The notes under the pieces: model-generated
The model's input: the letters and a program-made list of their open reading frames with translations, nothing else
Databases searched by the model: none
Told to the model about the DNA's origin: nothing
Made by a program: the position numbers and the translations under genes
Source of the DNA: a virus
Direction: 5' to 3' (one strand)
Length of the DNA stretch: 45,474 nucleotides
IMG/VR virus record: IMGVR_UViG_3300008050_000087
Location: 1-45,474 of that record
Shown: positions 39,075 through 45,474 of the stretch, piece after piece
Layout: every line of letters starts with the position of its first letter
Position numbering within the stretch: position 1 is the stretch's first letter

Positions 39075-40778
39075 TCATCTAAACCCAACTATAGGCTGGG
39101 TGTTTCTGTTTGGTGCGGCAATGATGTCTTCGACATCAATTACTACGTGTTTTTCTTTATGGACATCTAGTCTAACTGCTGCTTTCCTGAGGATCTTGCC
39201 AGTACGGCGTTCTATCTGTCTAAGGTGTTCCTCTTGAGCAATGATATCCATTGCGTCTGGAGTAATTGTGACCTCCTGGGCGGTCATATTGTAGTTAGCT
39301 AATGTTTTGGGACAGATATAGTTTTCTAGAATATACCTGCGCTCTTCGTAGGTATATTTTCTAAACTCTAGAAACTCCATCCTGTCAAGTAGAGCATCAT
39401 GGATTAGGCTTTCGTCGTTAGCCGTGCAGATGAACATTGCTTTCGACAAGTCAATTGGCAATTCAACGAATCGATCAACGAATTCATTGTTTTGCTCTGG
39501 GTCTAGTAGTTCTAGTAAGGCGCTACCAGGATCGCCTTGGAACCTATTTATTTTATCTACCTCATCAAGAAGAATGAGGGGATCCATAGTCTTTTCTTTT
39601 CTGATTCCATCTATGATTCTGCCGGCTTTAGCTCCGACGTAGGTACGACGATGTCCTCGTAGCTCAGCTTCATCTTTCATACCACCCAAGGCGATACGAA
39701 TTAGCTTTCTGCCGGTTGCTCGTGCAATTGACTTTGCTATACTGGTTTTACCAGTACCTGGTGGGCCGGTGAAACATAGTACTGTTCCGGAACTTCCTCC
39801 ACATCTGGCCTCGATGACCATGTGCTCTAATACATGGTCTTTTATGCCGTCGAGTCCATGATGAGTTTCATCTAATTTTTGTCTTATGGTTGTAAGATTA
39901 GCTTGTTCGGCACTATGTTCTGCCCAAGGGATACTTAACACCGTATCAAGATAATGCGAGATTACGTGTTTATCACTACTTGTGTCAGGTAGTGCTTCCC
40001 ATCTTTTAATGTCATCTCTTATTTTTGCTTCATGTTCATCTGGCATAGCGCTTGTTGCTATTCGTGCACGCCAATTTTCTCTTGGAATAATTGGCTTCGA
40101 AGACCTTTTTTTACGTGTGGTTTTCTTTGTTTTAATTTCGCTTCGACGTTGTTCCAGGTATGCTGATATAGCGTTTTGGACCATGTCCCATTGCTTTGCG
40201 TAATCCATTTCTAACAGATAGACTAAGCGTTTTTCACTGTCTGGCTTCATAAAGTAATGAGCCAACAGATGCATTCTGGAACTGGTATTGCGTTTGCGCT
40301 TAAGCATTTCGATGACTTGCCTGTCAAAAGTTTTTGCTCTATTGATGATTAGCGCTACATGTGATTCAACATCGGCTTCTAGCTTTTCTTCATCTGTAGA
40401 AAACTCTTCTAGCACTGGCTGGACATCAGCTTCAACACCAATATCAGTGTCGTAAAAGCTTAGTATGTGAACACGTTCTTGACCCACCAGGGTGATGATC
40501 TGATCTGTGTCACTATCTTCTTTTCTTTCCACTACACAGATTATGCCCGTATGGGCTTTTAAGTCTGTGAGCGACTGGGCGCTTTCCATTAGCGCCCAGT
40601 TGTTTCCCTGATTATACCCAACGACTACAACCTTTTGTAGGCCAGGTCCTTGTGGACCAATGCCGGCTGCGGCGCTTCTAAAGCGATTCGCCATGCCGAG
40701 TGGGATGTCTATGTATACTTCTCCACCTGGCAGGGGAATCTGATCCGCATCCGATAAAACGTATACTGGAAACTGCAT
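39075..40778 (-). CDS. Lon-like protein lacking the protease domain
   Basis: 567 aa. A Lon N-terminal (LAN-type) domain covers ~1-200, then a helical linker and a Lon-type AAA+ module. The module shows GPPGTGKT (338-345), GGMKDEAELRGHRRTYVGA, LILLDEVDK (401-409) and LDRME with arginine finger R466. The chain ends at IIAAPNRNTQPIVGFR, where bacterial Lon would continue into the Ser-Lys peptidase. A TGA follows and no peptidase frame is found downstream. It could act as an unfoldase or form mixed rings with host Lon and poison it (inference). GGAGGGG before the ATG. Confidence 0.88.
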   Translation of the reverse strand: MQFPVYVLSDADQIPLPGGEVYIDIPLGMANRFRSAAAGIGPQGPGLQKVVVVGYNQGNNWALMESAQSLTDLKAHTGIICVVERKEDSDTDQIITLVGQERVHILSFYDTDIGVEADVQPVLEEFSTDEEKLEADVESHVALIINRAKTFDRQVIEMLKRKRNTSSRMHLLAHYFMKPDSEKRLVYLLEMDYAKQWDMVQNAISAYLEQRRSEIKTKKTTRKKRSSKPIIPRENWRARIATSAMPDEHEAKIRDDIKRWEALPDTSSDKHVISHYLDTVLSIPWAEHSAEQANLTTIRQKLDETHHGLDGIKDHVLEHMVIEARCGGSSGTVLCFTGPPGTGKTSIAKSIARATGRKLIRIALGGMKDEAELRGHRRTYVGAKAGRIIDGIRKEKTMDPLILLDEVDKINRFQGDPGSALLELLDPEQNNEFVDRFVELPIDLSKAMFICTANDESLIHDALLDRMEFLEFRKYTYEERRYILENYICPKTLANYNMTAQEVTITPDAMDIIAQEEHLRQIERRTGKILRKAAVRLDVHKEKHVVIDVEDIIAAPNRNTQPIVGFR

Positions 40779-40798
40779 CGATCCCCTCCAAATAGTGA

Positions 40799-40816
40799 AG
40801 GCAGCCTTAGCTGCCT
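40799..40816. terminator. Weak hairpin in the lon-like leader
   Basis: Stem AGGCAGC/GCTGCCT with a 4-nt loop between the 71-aa gene and the Lon-like ribosome binding site. A U-rich stretch follows only on the plus strand. It may reduce read-through or control access to the lon-like start. Confidence 0.35.
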
Positions 40817-40820
40817 ATTG

Positions 40821-41036
40821 TTATTTTAGTAGAAACTCCTCGGATATGTCTACCTCTGAAAAGTAAACGACAGGTGGTGTTTCTGTAAATTTGATTTCGT
40901 TTGTCTCTGCTTCTAGTTGAAGCTGTTGTTGCACGAGTTTTTGTGCTTCTAGCTCGCTGTCTGCGATTACCTTTATGGCTTTAACCGCATATAGCTTTTT
41001 GATAACTGTTGCCTTTAGGGTATATCTTTGAGACAA
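40821..41036 (-). CDS. Hypothetical protein (71 aa)
   Basis: Starts at TTG three bases after AAGGAGGGTAA, which also ends the upstream gene. Contains a Gln/Glu-rich helix (EAQKLVQQQLQLEAETNEIK). Function unknown. Confidence 0.65.
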   Translation of the reverse strand: MSQRYTLKATVIKKLYAVKAIKVIADSELEAQKLVQQQLQLEAETNEIKFTETPPVVYFSEVDISEEFLLK

Positions 41037-41300
41037 TTACCCTCCTTGTAGCTTCTTTGTTAATTGGCTAAAAAGCTCCTGCATTTGCGCATCTTGGTTT
41101 GCGAGCTTAATATCTTTGCTTTTAATTTCGTTTTCTTTTGCTTCCAGTAGTGCTTCCAGTAAGGCTGTTTTTTCTGCCAGTGGATGGGAAAGCCATTTGT
41201 TGTAGACGGCTTTACTATATGCTTGACTAATCAGATGGACTAGTGCCCAGCTAGATACGCAGACGCCAACTATAGCCATAGCTGATAAAATATCAATCAC
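41037..41300 (-). CDS. Membrane-anchored coiled-coil protein (87 aa)
   Basis: One N-terminal membrane segment (ILSAMAIVGVCVSSWALVHL), then a Glu/Lys/Gln coiled coil. Starts at GTG overlapping the previous stop. The layout is like phage Rz-type spanins or other membrane anchors, but no partner is recognised. Confidence 0.65.
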   Translation of the reverse strand: MIDILSAMAIVGVCVSSWALVHLISQAYSKAVYNKWLSHPLAEKTALLEALLEAKENEIKSKDIKLANQDAQMQELFSQLTKKLQGG

Positions 41301-41532
41301 TTTTAACCCCTTCTACTTCTGCTTTTGCTAGTTGACGTTTTAGTCGAGCTTGTTGTTTTTTTAGGGCGGTGTTTGCTACGAGTGCCTTTTCCAAGGCCGC
41401 CGCTTGTTTTTGTATAGTAATCTCTGCTGCGGCAAGAACGTCTTTAATTCGATTGAGCTTATTTTTCAATTCGTAATTTCGTTGACGAGCTTTCTTCAAC
41501 AGAATTTCTAGCTTATTAATAGGGCGAACCAT
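41293..41532 (-). CDS. Basic coiled-coil protein (79 aa)
   Basis: The ATG follows GGAGGAAGG. Lys/Ala/Gln-rich helical repeat throughout (AAEITIQKQAAALEKALVAN). It overlaps both neighbours and may pair with the next gene's coiled coil. Confidence 0.65.
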   Translation of the reverse strand: MVRPINKLEILLKKARQRNYELKNKLNRIKDVLAAAEITIQKQAAALEKALVANTALKKQQARLKRQLAKAEVEGVKSD

Positions 41533-41737
41533 CCTTCCTCCAAACAATTACTGTACCAGTATCGCTGCAAAGCAAGAGTGGTGTAAAGCCTTTTACGCTT
41601 CTAATTCTTCTGTCTATCTTGTTTTCCACATTTAGTTCTTTCAAATACTTTGTTGGTACCTGATGTGGTGTTTCGCCAGGATAATAGAAATCATAGTGCC
41701 CGATGGTATTTAGATACACGGTAGTAATTTCATTCAT
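41516..41737 (-). CDS. Hypothetical protein (73 aa)
   Basis: AGAGGTAATCC before the ATG. The ATG overlaps the UDG stop. Beta-rich short protein with TGTVIVWRKDGSPY at its end. No family recognised. Confidence 0.7.
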   Translation of the reverse strand: MNEITTVYLNTIGHYDFYYPGETPHQVPTKYLKELNVENKIDRRIRSVKGFTPLLLCSDTGTVIVWRKDGSPY

Positions 41738-42354
41738 GGATTACCTCTGGGTATGGCGCGGGCTTTGCACCGCGCAGCAGCTAAATCGTTTACCAAGTCT
41801 ATCCTCTTAGTCTTGTTTCTAAGGACGTATGCGGGATGCCAGGTGCAGGTTACTGGATATTGCTTATATCTGAAAGTGTAACCACGTAAGCTGCCTTTGG
41901 GAAGCTTTTGGTTTTGATGTAAATGAAGAGCTTCTGCAGGGACACGACTGACACATATGATGTGTTTGGGACGAACTAAGGCTAGTTCTTGCTGCAAGTG
42001 GTTTCCACAAGCAATGATTTCTGTGGACGTAGGATTTCTATTGGAAGGCGGGCGATGTTTCACCACGTTAGTTATATAGAGTTCGTCCATGGTGTATCCT
42101 GTTTCGCGTAGTAGTTGCTGAAGCAACTGTCCGCTTTTACCGACAAAGGGTTTGCCAGTTTCTTCCTCTTTAGCTCTAGGTGCTTCACCTAAGATCAGTA
42201 CCTCGGGTGCTAACGAACCAAGGCCCCGGACAACACAGCCGGGGCCTTTATGTAGCTCGCAGTCAGTACAGTTTTCAAGGTTCCTGTATAGGTTGTTCAT
42301 AACTGGGTGCGATTGGGTTGGGGGATGTGTAGGCATGGTCTTCTGGTTCTCCAT
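41734..42354 (-). CDS. Family-4-type uracil-DNA glycosylase
   Basis: 206 aa. LILGEAPRAKEEETGKPFVG, TNVVKHRPPSNRNPT and TWHPAYVLRNK are the UDG motifs for uracil recognition and catalysis. Family-4 enzymes hold a 4Fe-4S cluster with four cysteines. Here C29, C32 and C116 are in place, but the third position is H100 (KHRPP, usually KCRPP). The enzyme removes uracil from DNA, or may only bind it. Starts at 42336 and 42300 are possible, but only the upstream ATGs have purine-rich leaders. Confidence 0.85.
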   Translation of the reverse strand: MENQKTMPTHPPTQSHPVMNNLYRNLENCTDCELHKGPGCVVRGLGSLAPEVLILGEAPRAKEEETGKPFVGKSGQLLQQLLRETGYTMDELYITNVVKHRPPSNRNPTSTEIIACGNHLQQELALVRPKHIICVSRVPAEALHLHQNQKLPKGSLRGYTFRYKQYPVTCTWHPAYVLRNKTKRIDLVNDLAAARCKARAIPRGNP

Positions 42355-42565
42355 ATGTTCTTCGCGGGGCCCCCTTGTAATCCAAGGCTAGCTCACTACC
42401 AACTACTGACAATGCTACCGGCACCCATATTTCAGGCGGAATATAGGCTAGGACCAGTAGCGTGGTTGAGGTGATGAACACCATAAATTTTTTGCTTACT
42501 AGTGTTTCAACTACTTTAATCCATGCACGGTATAGTACACGTCCAGGTTTAGCCAGGTTTTTCAT
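42275..42565 (-). CDS. Membrane protein (96 aa)
   Basis: One or two hydrophobic segments (KFMVFITSTTLLVLAYIP and IWVPVALSVVGSELAL) between a basic N-terminus and a Pro-rich tail. CAGGAGGCGAT before the ATG. Its 3' end overlaps the UDG gene by 80 nt if the longest UDG start is used. Confidence 0.7.
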   Translation of the reverse strand: MKNLAKPGRVLYRAWIKVVETLVSKKFMVFITSTTLLVLAYIPPEIWVPVALSVVGSELALDYKGAPRRTYGEPEDHAYTSPNPIAPSYEQPIQEP

Positions 42566-42589
42566 ATCGCCTCCTGGCTATTAGAATAG

Positions 42590-42622
42590 TCTAAAAGTAA
42601 CGCCCGGTCAACTGACCGGGCG
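42590..42622 (-). terminator. Intrinsic terminator at the end of the 79-aa gene
   Basis: Nine-base stem CGCCCGGTC/GACCGGGCG with a 4-nt loop, overlapping the last codons of the upstream gene, followed on the minus strand by TTACTTTTAG. Confidence 0.65.
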
Positions 42623-42847
42623 AACAGGCTGTGCTTGCTTTAGACATATCGCTAACGGGTTGTCTTCGTCTGGATGAGAATGGAGACAATGCCAGGTTTT
42701 TATAGCTGCTGTCAGTTGCTGTGGGCTTTCGGCCGCTAGTTCTTCTAGCAATCCGATGGCTATAGATAGTCTTTCTTGCTGTGTCAACTCTTTAACGAGC
42801 GTCTCCAAATAAGAGATTGTTTGCTCGTTCATAAACAATGGCCTCAT
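42608..42847 (-). CDS. Hypothetical helical protein (79 aa)
   Basis: Start chosen at the ATG overlapping the SSB stop (ATGA). The ATG at 42832 with GAGG upstream is an alternative. Helical (ISYLETLVKELTQQERLSIA) and ends inside the terminator hairpin. Function unknown. Confidence 0.65.
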   Translation of the reverse strand: MRPLFMNEQTISYLETLVKELTQQERLSIAIGLLEELAAESPQQLTAAIKTWHCLHSHPDEDNPLAICLKQAQPVRPVS

Positions 42848-43227
42848 CGAACTTCTTGGCATACTTCGGCTACATAAGGCTGTTCTGATTGTTTAGGCTT
42901 AGTTAGCCATACAATTTTTTCAGGAATGCATTCCATAGATTGATGCGGATGGCCGTGATCGTCTGTCCAGCTGTAGTTTTTCCAGTAACCTTCTAGGTAG
43001 ATAACTGATCCTTCTTCTAGGTGGTCAGCTTGTAGTTCTGCTTCTCGACCCCAGATAGTGATTGGAAAATGGTCTGTAATAGTTTGTGTCCCAGCGGGCC
43101 CAGCAAATGTTCGATCGCAGGCCAGCTTGAAGTTACATACGCTTTTACCTCGACCGGTAGTACGTAGTTCCACTGGTGTAGCCACCCTACCCGTAACGAT
43201 CCATTTTTGTGTAGTTCTTGTACTCAT
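42844..43227 (-). CDS. ssb: Single-stranded DNA-binding protein (OB-fold SSB)
   Basis: 127 aa. WIVTGRVATPVELRTTGRGK, VCNFKLACDRTF, DHFPITIWGREAE and EEGSVIYLEGYWKNYSW follow the bacterial SSB OB-fold. The C-terminus (PYVAEVCQEVR) lacks the acidic DDIPF-type tip, so partner binding may differ from host SSB. AAGGAAACAC before the ATG. Confidence 0.87.
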   Translation of the reverse strand: MSTRTTQKWIVTGRVATPVELRTTGRGKSVCNFKLACDRTFAGPAGTQTITDHFPITIWGREAELQADHLEEGSVIYLEGYWKNYSWTDDHGHPHQSMECIPEKIVWLTKPKQSEQPYVAEVCQEVR

Positions 43228-43235
43228 GTGTTTCC

Positions 43236-44012
43236 TTAACCGTCAACAGCTTCAATTTCTACGAATTCCCAGCTGTTCCCTAGTTGTTCAAGAGTTATTA
43301 GCCATGCTTTATTGGCTACAATATAGTAGTCGTCTCTGATACTGGCGTTAACAAACATTGTCCTTACTAACGAATCATCTGCCTTTTTAACATCATGGTC
43401 TCCAGGTCCATAACAGCCATAGGCTTCATGTACGTGACCAAAGATATGTACTGCGGGATTGACTCGCTCAACATATTGTCTTAGGTCTTTGCATCCCACA
43501 AATGGCCATCGCCCGGCGCCAAACCTGGCGCCCAGCTTATCTCCTACTCTGTAGGGCGGACCATGGGTAACGAGTACATCAATTGGAGATAGCGTATGCA
43601 TATACGCCATCTGTTCCCAAATGGCTTCACGATTGTTAGGACTATAATAGTAATACCAGGGTTTGCCTACAGGTGGAGTGACTGGAGATCCAAAGAACCT
43701 ACAGTTTTCAATTGTAAGTTCTTCGTTAATAAGTACGTGAATATTATCGTGTGCGGAGGTAAGTATAGACCTAGCAGTTCGGTTTCCATCTGAACCATCG
43801 AATGCCCGATCGTGATTGCCCGGCATGTAGATAACATGTTTGTATCTGGCCGCAACCTTGTCTAGCCAGTGGCTAAATCTTATTAACTCGTCTGTTGTAC
43901 CAGCAGTGCATGAATCACCAGCATGTATGAATACATCAGCCTCTGGCAGCTTATCTAGAGGATAGAGATAGTTGTGAGTATCAGAGATAGCTATTATTTT
44001 TAGAGTTTTCAT
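43236..44012 (-). CDS. MPPED-like metallophosphoesterase
   Basis: 258 aa. All metal motifs are visible: ISDTHNYLYP, HAGDSCTAGT, MPGNHDRAF, THGPPYR and FGHVHEAYG, then MFVNASI. This order fits the MPPED/239-type cyclic-nucleotide phosphodiesterase family. Possible roles in a phage include cleaving host cyclic-nucleotide defence signals (inference, untested). The first gene of a block, with only a weak ribosome binding site. Confidence 0.88.
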   Translation of the reverse strand: MKTLKIIAISDTHNYLYPLDKLPEADVFIHAGDSCTAGTTDELIRFSHWLDKVAARYKHVIYMPGNHDRAFDGSDGNRTARSILTSAHDNIHVLINEELTIENCRFFGSPVTPPVGKPWYYYYSPNNREAIWEQMAYMHTLSPIDVLVTHGPPYRVGDKLGARFGAGRWPFVGCKDLRQYVERVNPAVHIFGHVHEAYGCYGPGDHDVKKADDSLVRTMFVNASIRDDYYIVANKAWLITLEQLGNSWEFVEIEAVDG

Positions 44013-44050
44013 TTGTTAAGTACTTGGTAGCTCATTTGTCGCTGGTGTTA

Positions 44051-44188
44051 ATGGTAACAGCTACCTGTTACCGTATTTTTGCCCTGTTGCTTGAAGGACA
44101 AACTATAGACTCTGCAGCAACTCAAGCTGCTAATGAGCTGTATCCGTTTGTTTCTGGTACAGGAGCACCACCTGAGTGGTTACCCTAG
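44051..44188 (+). CDS. Hypothetical small protein (45 aa), plus strand
   Basis: Reads MVTATCYRIFALLLEGQTID and ends GTGAPPEWLP. No strong ribosome binding site, but a clear plus-strand terminator follows seven bases after the stop, and the region is otherwise free of minus-strand genes. Helical with an Ala-rich middle. Confidence 0.45.
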   Translation: MVTATCYRIFALLLEGQTIDSAATQAANELYPFVSGTGAPPEWLP

Positions 44189-44194
44189 GTTATT

Positions 44195-44219
44195 GGCGCC
44201 CCTTCGGGGGCGCCGTTTT
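44195..44219 (+). terminator. Intrinsic terminator
   Basis: Eight-base stem GGCGCCCC/GGGGCGCC with a TTCG tetraloop followed by GTTTTA on the plus strand. Confidence 0.8.
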
Positions 44220-44220
44220 A

Positions 44221-44448
44221 CTAAAGTATTTGAAGATGTTGGTTGTTAGGCTCAATCATCGTGGTCGCACGTATGGCCCAATGCTTGCTGATAAAAAAGT
44301 TATCTATATGTTGTTGAGCTTCTGTAGCTGTATCGAATACTAGTACAGCGCCTGACATACCCCAGTCTTTGCCTGAATATGTGTTAATTATCATGTATTT
44401 GGTAACAACTTGAGGGCTTATCAGATTGGGCATACCATGTTTATCCAT
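44221..44448 (-). CDS. Hypothetical protein (75 aa)
   Basis: Starts at the ATG after AACGGA and overlaps the lipoprotein gene by 28 nt. An ATG at 44433 is an alternative. Mixed alpha/beta (YMIINTYSGKDWGMSGAVLV). No family recognised. Confidence 0.6.
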   Translation of the reverse strand: MDKHGMPNLISPQVVTKYMIINTYSGKDWGMSGAVLVFDTATEAQQHIDNFFISKHWAIRATTMIEPNNQHLQIL

Positions 44449-44660
44449 TCCGTTGCAGCGTAGTTTATGATCAGGTCGTTACGATCATAGTGGATCTCAA
44501 TAAATTTTCCTTGTATCTCTATGAGGAAATATTGACTATTTTCATCAGAACAATCGTAGAATGATGCACCGTAGTCACATTCAACAGCTTGGAGTTCACA
44601 TCCTTCTGGGATTATGGGCTTGCAAGCTACAAGTGTTAGTAGCAACATTAGTTTTTTCAT
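44421..44660 (-). CDS. Small predicted lipoprotein (79 aa)
   Basis: Start at the ATG after TGGAGGTACCC. MKKLMLLLTLVACKP has a short signal peptide with lipobox LVAC (C13), so lipidation at the cell envelope is predicted. Three more cysteines follow in the mature part. Phage lipoproteins can block superinfection or act in lysis (o-spanins), but nothing specific identifies this one. Confidence 0.75.
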   Translation of the reverse strand: MKKLMLLLTLVACKPIIPEGCELQAVECDYGASFYDCSDENSQYFLIEIQGKFIEIHYDRNDLIINYAATEWINMVCPI

Positions 44661-44696
44661 GGGTACCTCCATGTACTATTGTTGCATAGTAGTGGG

Positions 44697-44772
44697 TGGA
44701 GCGACCAGTGGGACTTAAACCCACGACCTTCTGCATGGCAAGCAGACGCTCTATCAACTGAGCTATGGCCGC
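44697..44772 (-). tRNA. tRNA-Gly (GCC anticodon)
   Basis: Acceptor stem GCGGCCA/TGGTCGC, anticodon stem TCTGC/GCAGA with loop TTGCCAT, and T stem GTGGG/CCCAC all pair. The discriminator is T, usual for tRNA-Gly. The 3' CCA is encoded (44697-44699). Confidence 0.93.
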
Positions 44773-44776
44773 GTTA

Positions 44777-44899
44777 TCAAGCGGGTTTTCGACCTTGCCA
44801 TTCTTGCAAATAGAATTTAAAAATACTTCCTGGTATCGAATCGGCCAGGCGACTTAACGCGCTGGCCCATAGTACACATACAATCAATATGTATTTCAT
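44777..44899 (-). CDS. Hypothetical small protein with signal-like N-terminus (40 aa)
   Basis: The ATG overlaps the previous stop as ATGA. Reads MKYILIVCVLWASALSRLAD, a hydrophobic N-terminus suggesting a secreted or membrane peptide, then a short basic end. Terminates 4 nt before the tRNA-Gly gene. Confidence 0.55.
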   Translation of the reverse strand: MKYILIVCVLWASALSRLADSIPGSIFKFYLQEWQGRKPA

Positions 44900-45084
44900 A
44901 CTACTAGCGTTCCGGGTGAGCATTTAGGACATGGGCAGCTAATTGCTAACGGTATGGGGGTATTGGGCGGAAGCCCGCGGCGCATTACCTCTTTGCGTCT
45001 AGTGACTTCGGCTATACAGGTTTGGTCAGCTGTTTTGTTTTCCCAGTTTTTTACGTACTGGTTCCACTCGTTGTCTTTATCCAT
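44896..45084 (-). CDS. Hypothetical protein with C-terminal cysteine cluster (62 aa)
   Basis: Start at the ATG after TGGAGAACCA. Reads MDKDNEWNQYVKNWENK and has CPCPKCSPGTLVV at the end, possibly a metal site together with C23. Lies between the two tRNA genes. Confidence 0.65.
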   Translation of the reverse strand: MDKDNEWNQYVKNWENKTADQTCIAEVTRRKEVMRRGLPPNTPIPLAISCPCPKCSPGTLVV

Positions 45085-45095
45085 TGGTTCTCCAG

Positions 45096-45171
45096 GGTGG
45101 GTAACTGGATTCGAACCAGCGATCACTGGACCACAACCAGTTGCTTTAGGCCTGACTAAGCTATACTCACC
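45096..45171 (-). tRNA. tRNA-His (GTG anticodon)
   Basis: Has the extra 5' G (G-1) opposite C73 that marks tRNA-His. The acceptor GTGAGTA/TACCCAC has one A-C mismatch. The anticodon stem ACTGG/CCAGT with loop TTGTGGT gives GTG. The T arm contains GGTTCGAATCC. CCA is not encoded. Confidence 0.92.
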
Positions 45172-45350
45172 GTATGTGTAGAGAGTAGCTCTCTACTTAT
45201 TCGCTTGCCTGGCTTTCTTCGACCATCGATCTCCGGTCTGCCTCGGAAAACGAGAGGTTGACTTCGGCACCACGCCCTCCACAGTGTCAGCGCCACCGTA
45301 CCGAAGACGAGTACCAGTCCGCCGACCCACATCCAGTGATGCGGGGTCAT
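45156..45350 (-). CDS. Small membrane protein fragment in GC-rich end
   Basis: Begins MTPHHWMWVGGLVLVFGTVA and continues with one membrane segment and a basic tail. The start overlaps the upstream stop (ATGA). The frame crosses from GC-rich into ordinary sequence near 45200 and stops inside tRNA-His, so the last ~15 residues are probably not native. Likely truncated at a junction. Confidence 0.4.
   Translation of the reverse strand: MTPHHWMWVGGLVLVFGTVALTLWRAWCRSQPLVFRGRPEIDGRRKPGKRISRELLSTHTVSIA
45178..45196. repeat. Perfect inverted repeat near the compositional boundary
   Basis: GTAGAGAG and CTCTCTAC flank a 3-nt loop. No clear U-tract follows on the minus strand, so it may be a structural or junction element and not a terminator. 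Confidence 0.45.
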
Positions 45351-45474
45351 GGCGTCACCGGCGCGGCTTCGAGTGCAGCCACGAGCGCGGCGATCTCGGC
45401 CGGGTAACGCTCGTAGAGGTTCGGGCTTGCCTCGTCTTGCGTCTCCCACGGCCCAACGCCGCTACTGACGAACC
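45347..45474 (-). CDS. Hypothetical protein, partial (C-terminal end, runs off right edge)
   Basis: Reads FVSSGVGPWETQDEASPN followed by LYERYPAEIAALVAALEAAP. Codon use is strongly GC-rich, unlike the rest of the window. Family not recognised. Confidence 0.5.
   Translation of the reverse strand, partial: FVSSGVGPWETQDEASPNLYERYPAEIAALVAALEAAPVTP

Overview
The window looks like about 45 kb of a large tailed-phage genome (Caudoviricetes). Almost every gene lies on the minus strand in tightly packed, overlapping (ATGA/TAATG) units with strong Shine-Dalgarno sites. Many genes are small and unrecognised. They are mixed with a full phage replication and recombination set, rIIA/rIIB homologues, group I introns carrying homing endonucleases, and tRNA genes. 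No capsid, portal, terminase or tail gene is recognisable here. A lipobox protein (44421-44660) and a Tat-signal protein (2184-2678) suggest a bacterial host, probably Gram-negative. The host cannot be named from the sequence.

Layout in coordinate order, with transcription mostly right to left. 1-4473 holds small unknown genes plus an orphan Tat-exported gluconate-dehydrogenase-subunit-3-like protein and a MazG-like protein. 4473-13450 holds a GP88-like protein, a DEDD exonuclease, a primase-helicase, an IMPDH/GMP-reductase-like enzyme, a Cas4-like nuclease and a metallophosphoesterase. 13451-20362 holds a DnaE-type DNA polymerase III alpha gene in three exons, separated by two group I introns with LAGLIDADG endonucleases. 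The inferred splicing restores one 1212-codon frame. The larger intron (about 2.3 kb) also contains a two-gene operon on the opposite strand. 20349-22051 holds small zinc-binding and SH3-like-looking proteins. 22048-29207 holds an ATP-dependent ligase, rIIB, rIIA, RecA, an HD hydrolase, a DUF5664 (MazZ-like) nucleotide hydrolase and a Holliday-junction-resolvase-like nuclease. A plus-strand cytidylyltransferase-like gene with its own terminator follows. 29589-33813 holds unknown genes, a SpoVG-like protein, a Whirly-like single-strand binder and PhoH.

The most interesting block is 33957-38835. It encodes a 53-aa four-cysteine protein, an unknown 171-aa protein, a 702-aa protein with a coiled coil and an E2-like HPHH...CLG segment, a JAMM metalloprotease with an exact HxHx7Sx2D motif, a ThiF/E1-like adenylyltransferase and a beta-grasp ubiquitin-like protein. 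Together these look like a phage-borne ubiquitin-like conjugation and deconjugation system bounded by two hairpin terminators. Next upstream in transcription order is a Lon homologue that ends at the AAA+ boundary and has no protease domain.

40821-45171 holds coiled-coil and membrane proteins, a family-4 uracil-DNA glycosylase, an OB-fold SSB, an MPPED-like phosphoesterase, a small lipoprotein, and tRNA-Gly(GCC) and tRNA-His(GTG). The last ~270 bases are markedly more GC-rich and hold parts of two genes with different codon use. This may be an assembly joint or recently acquired DNA.
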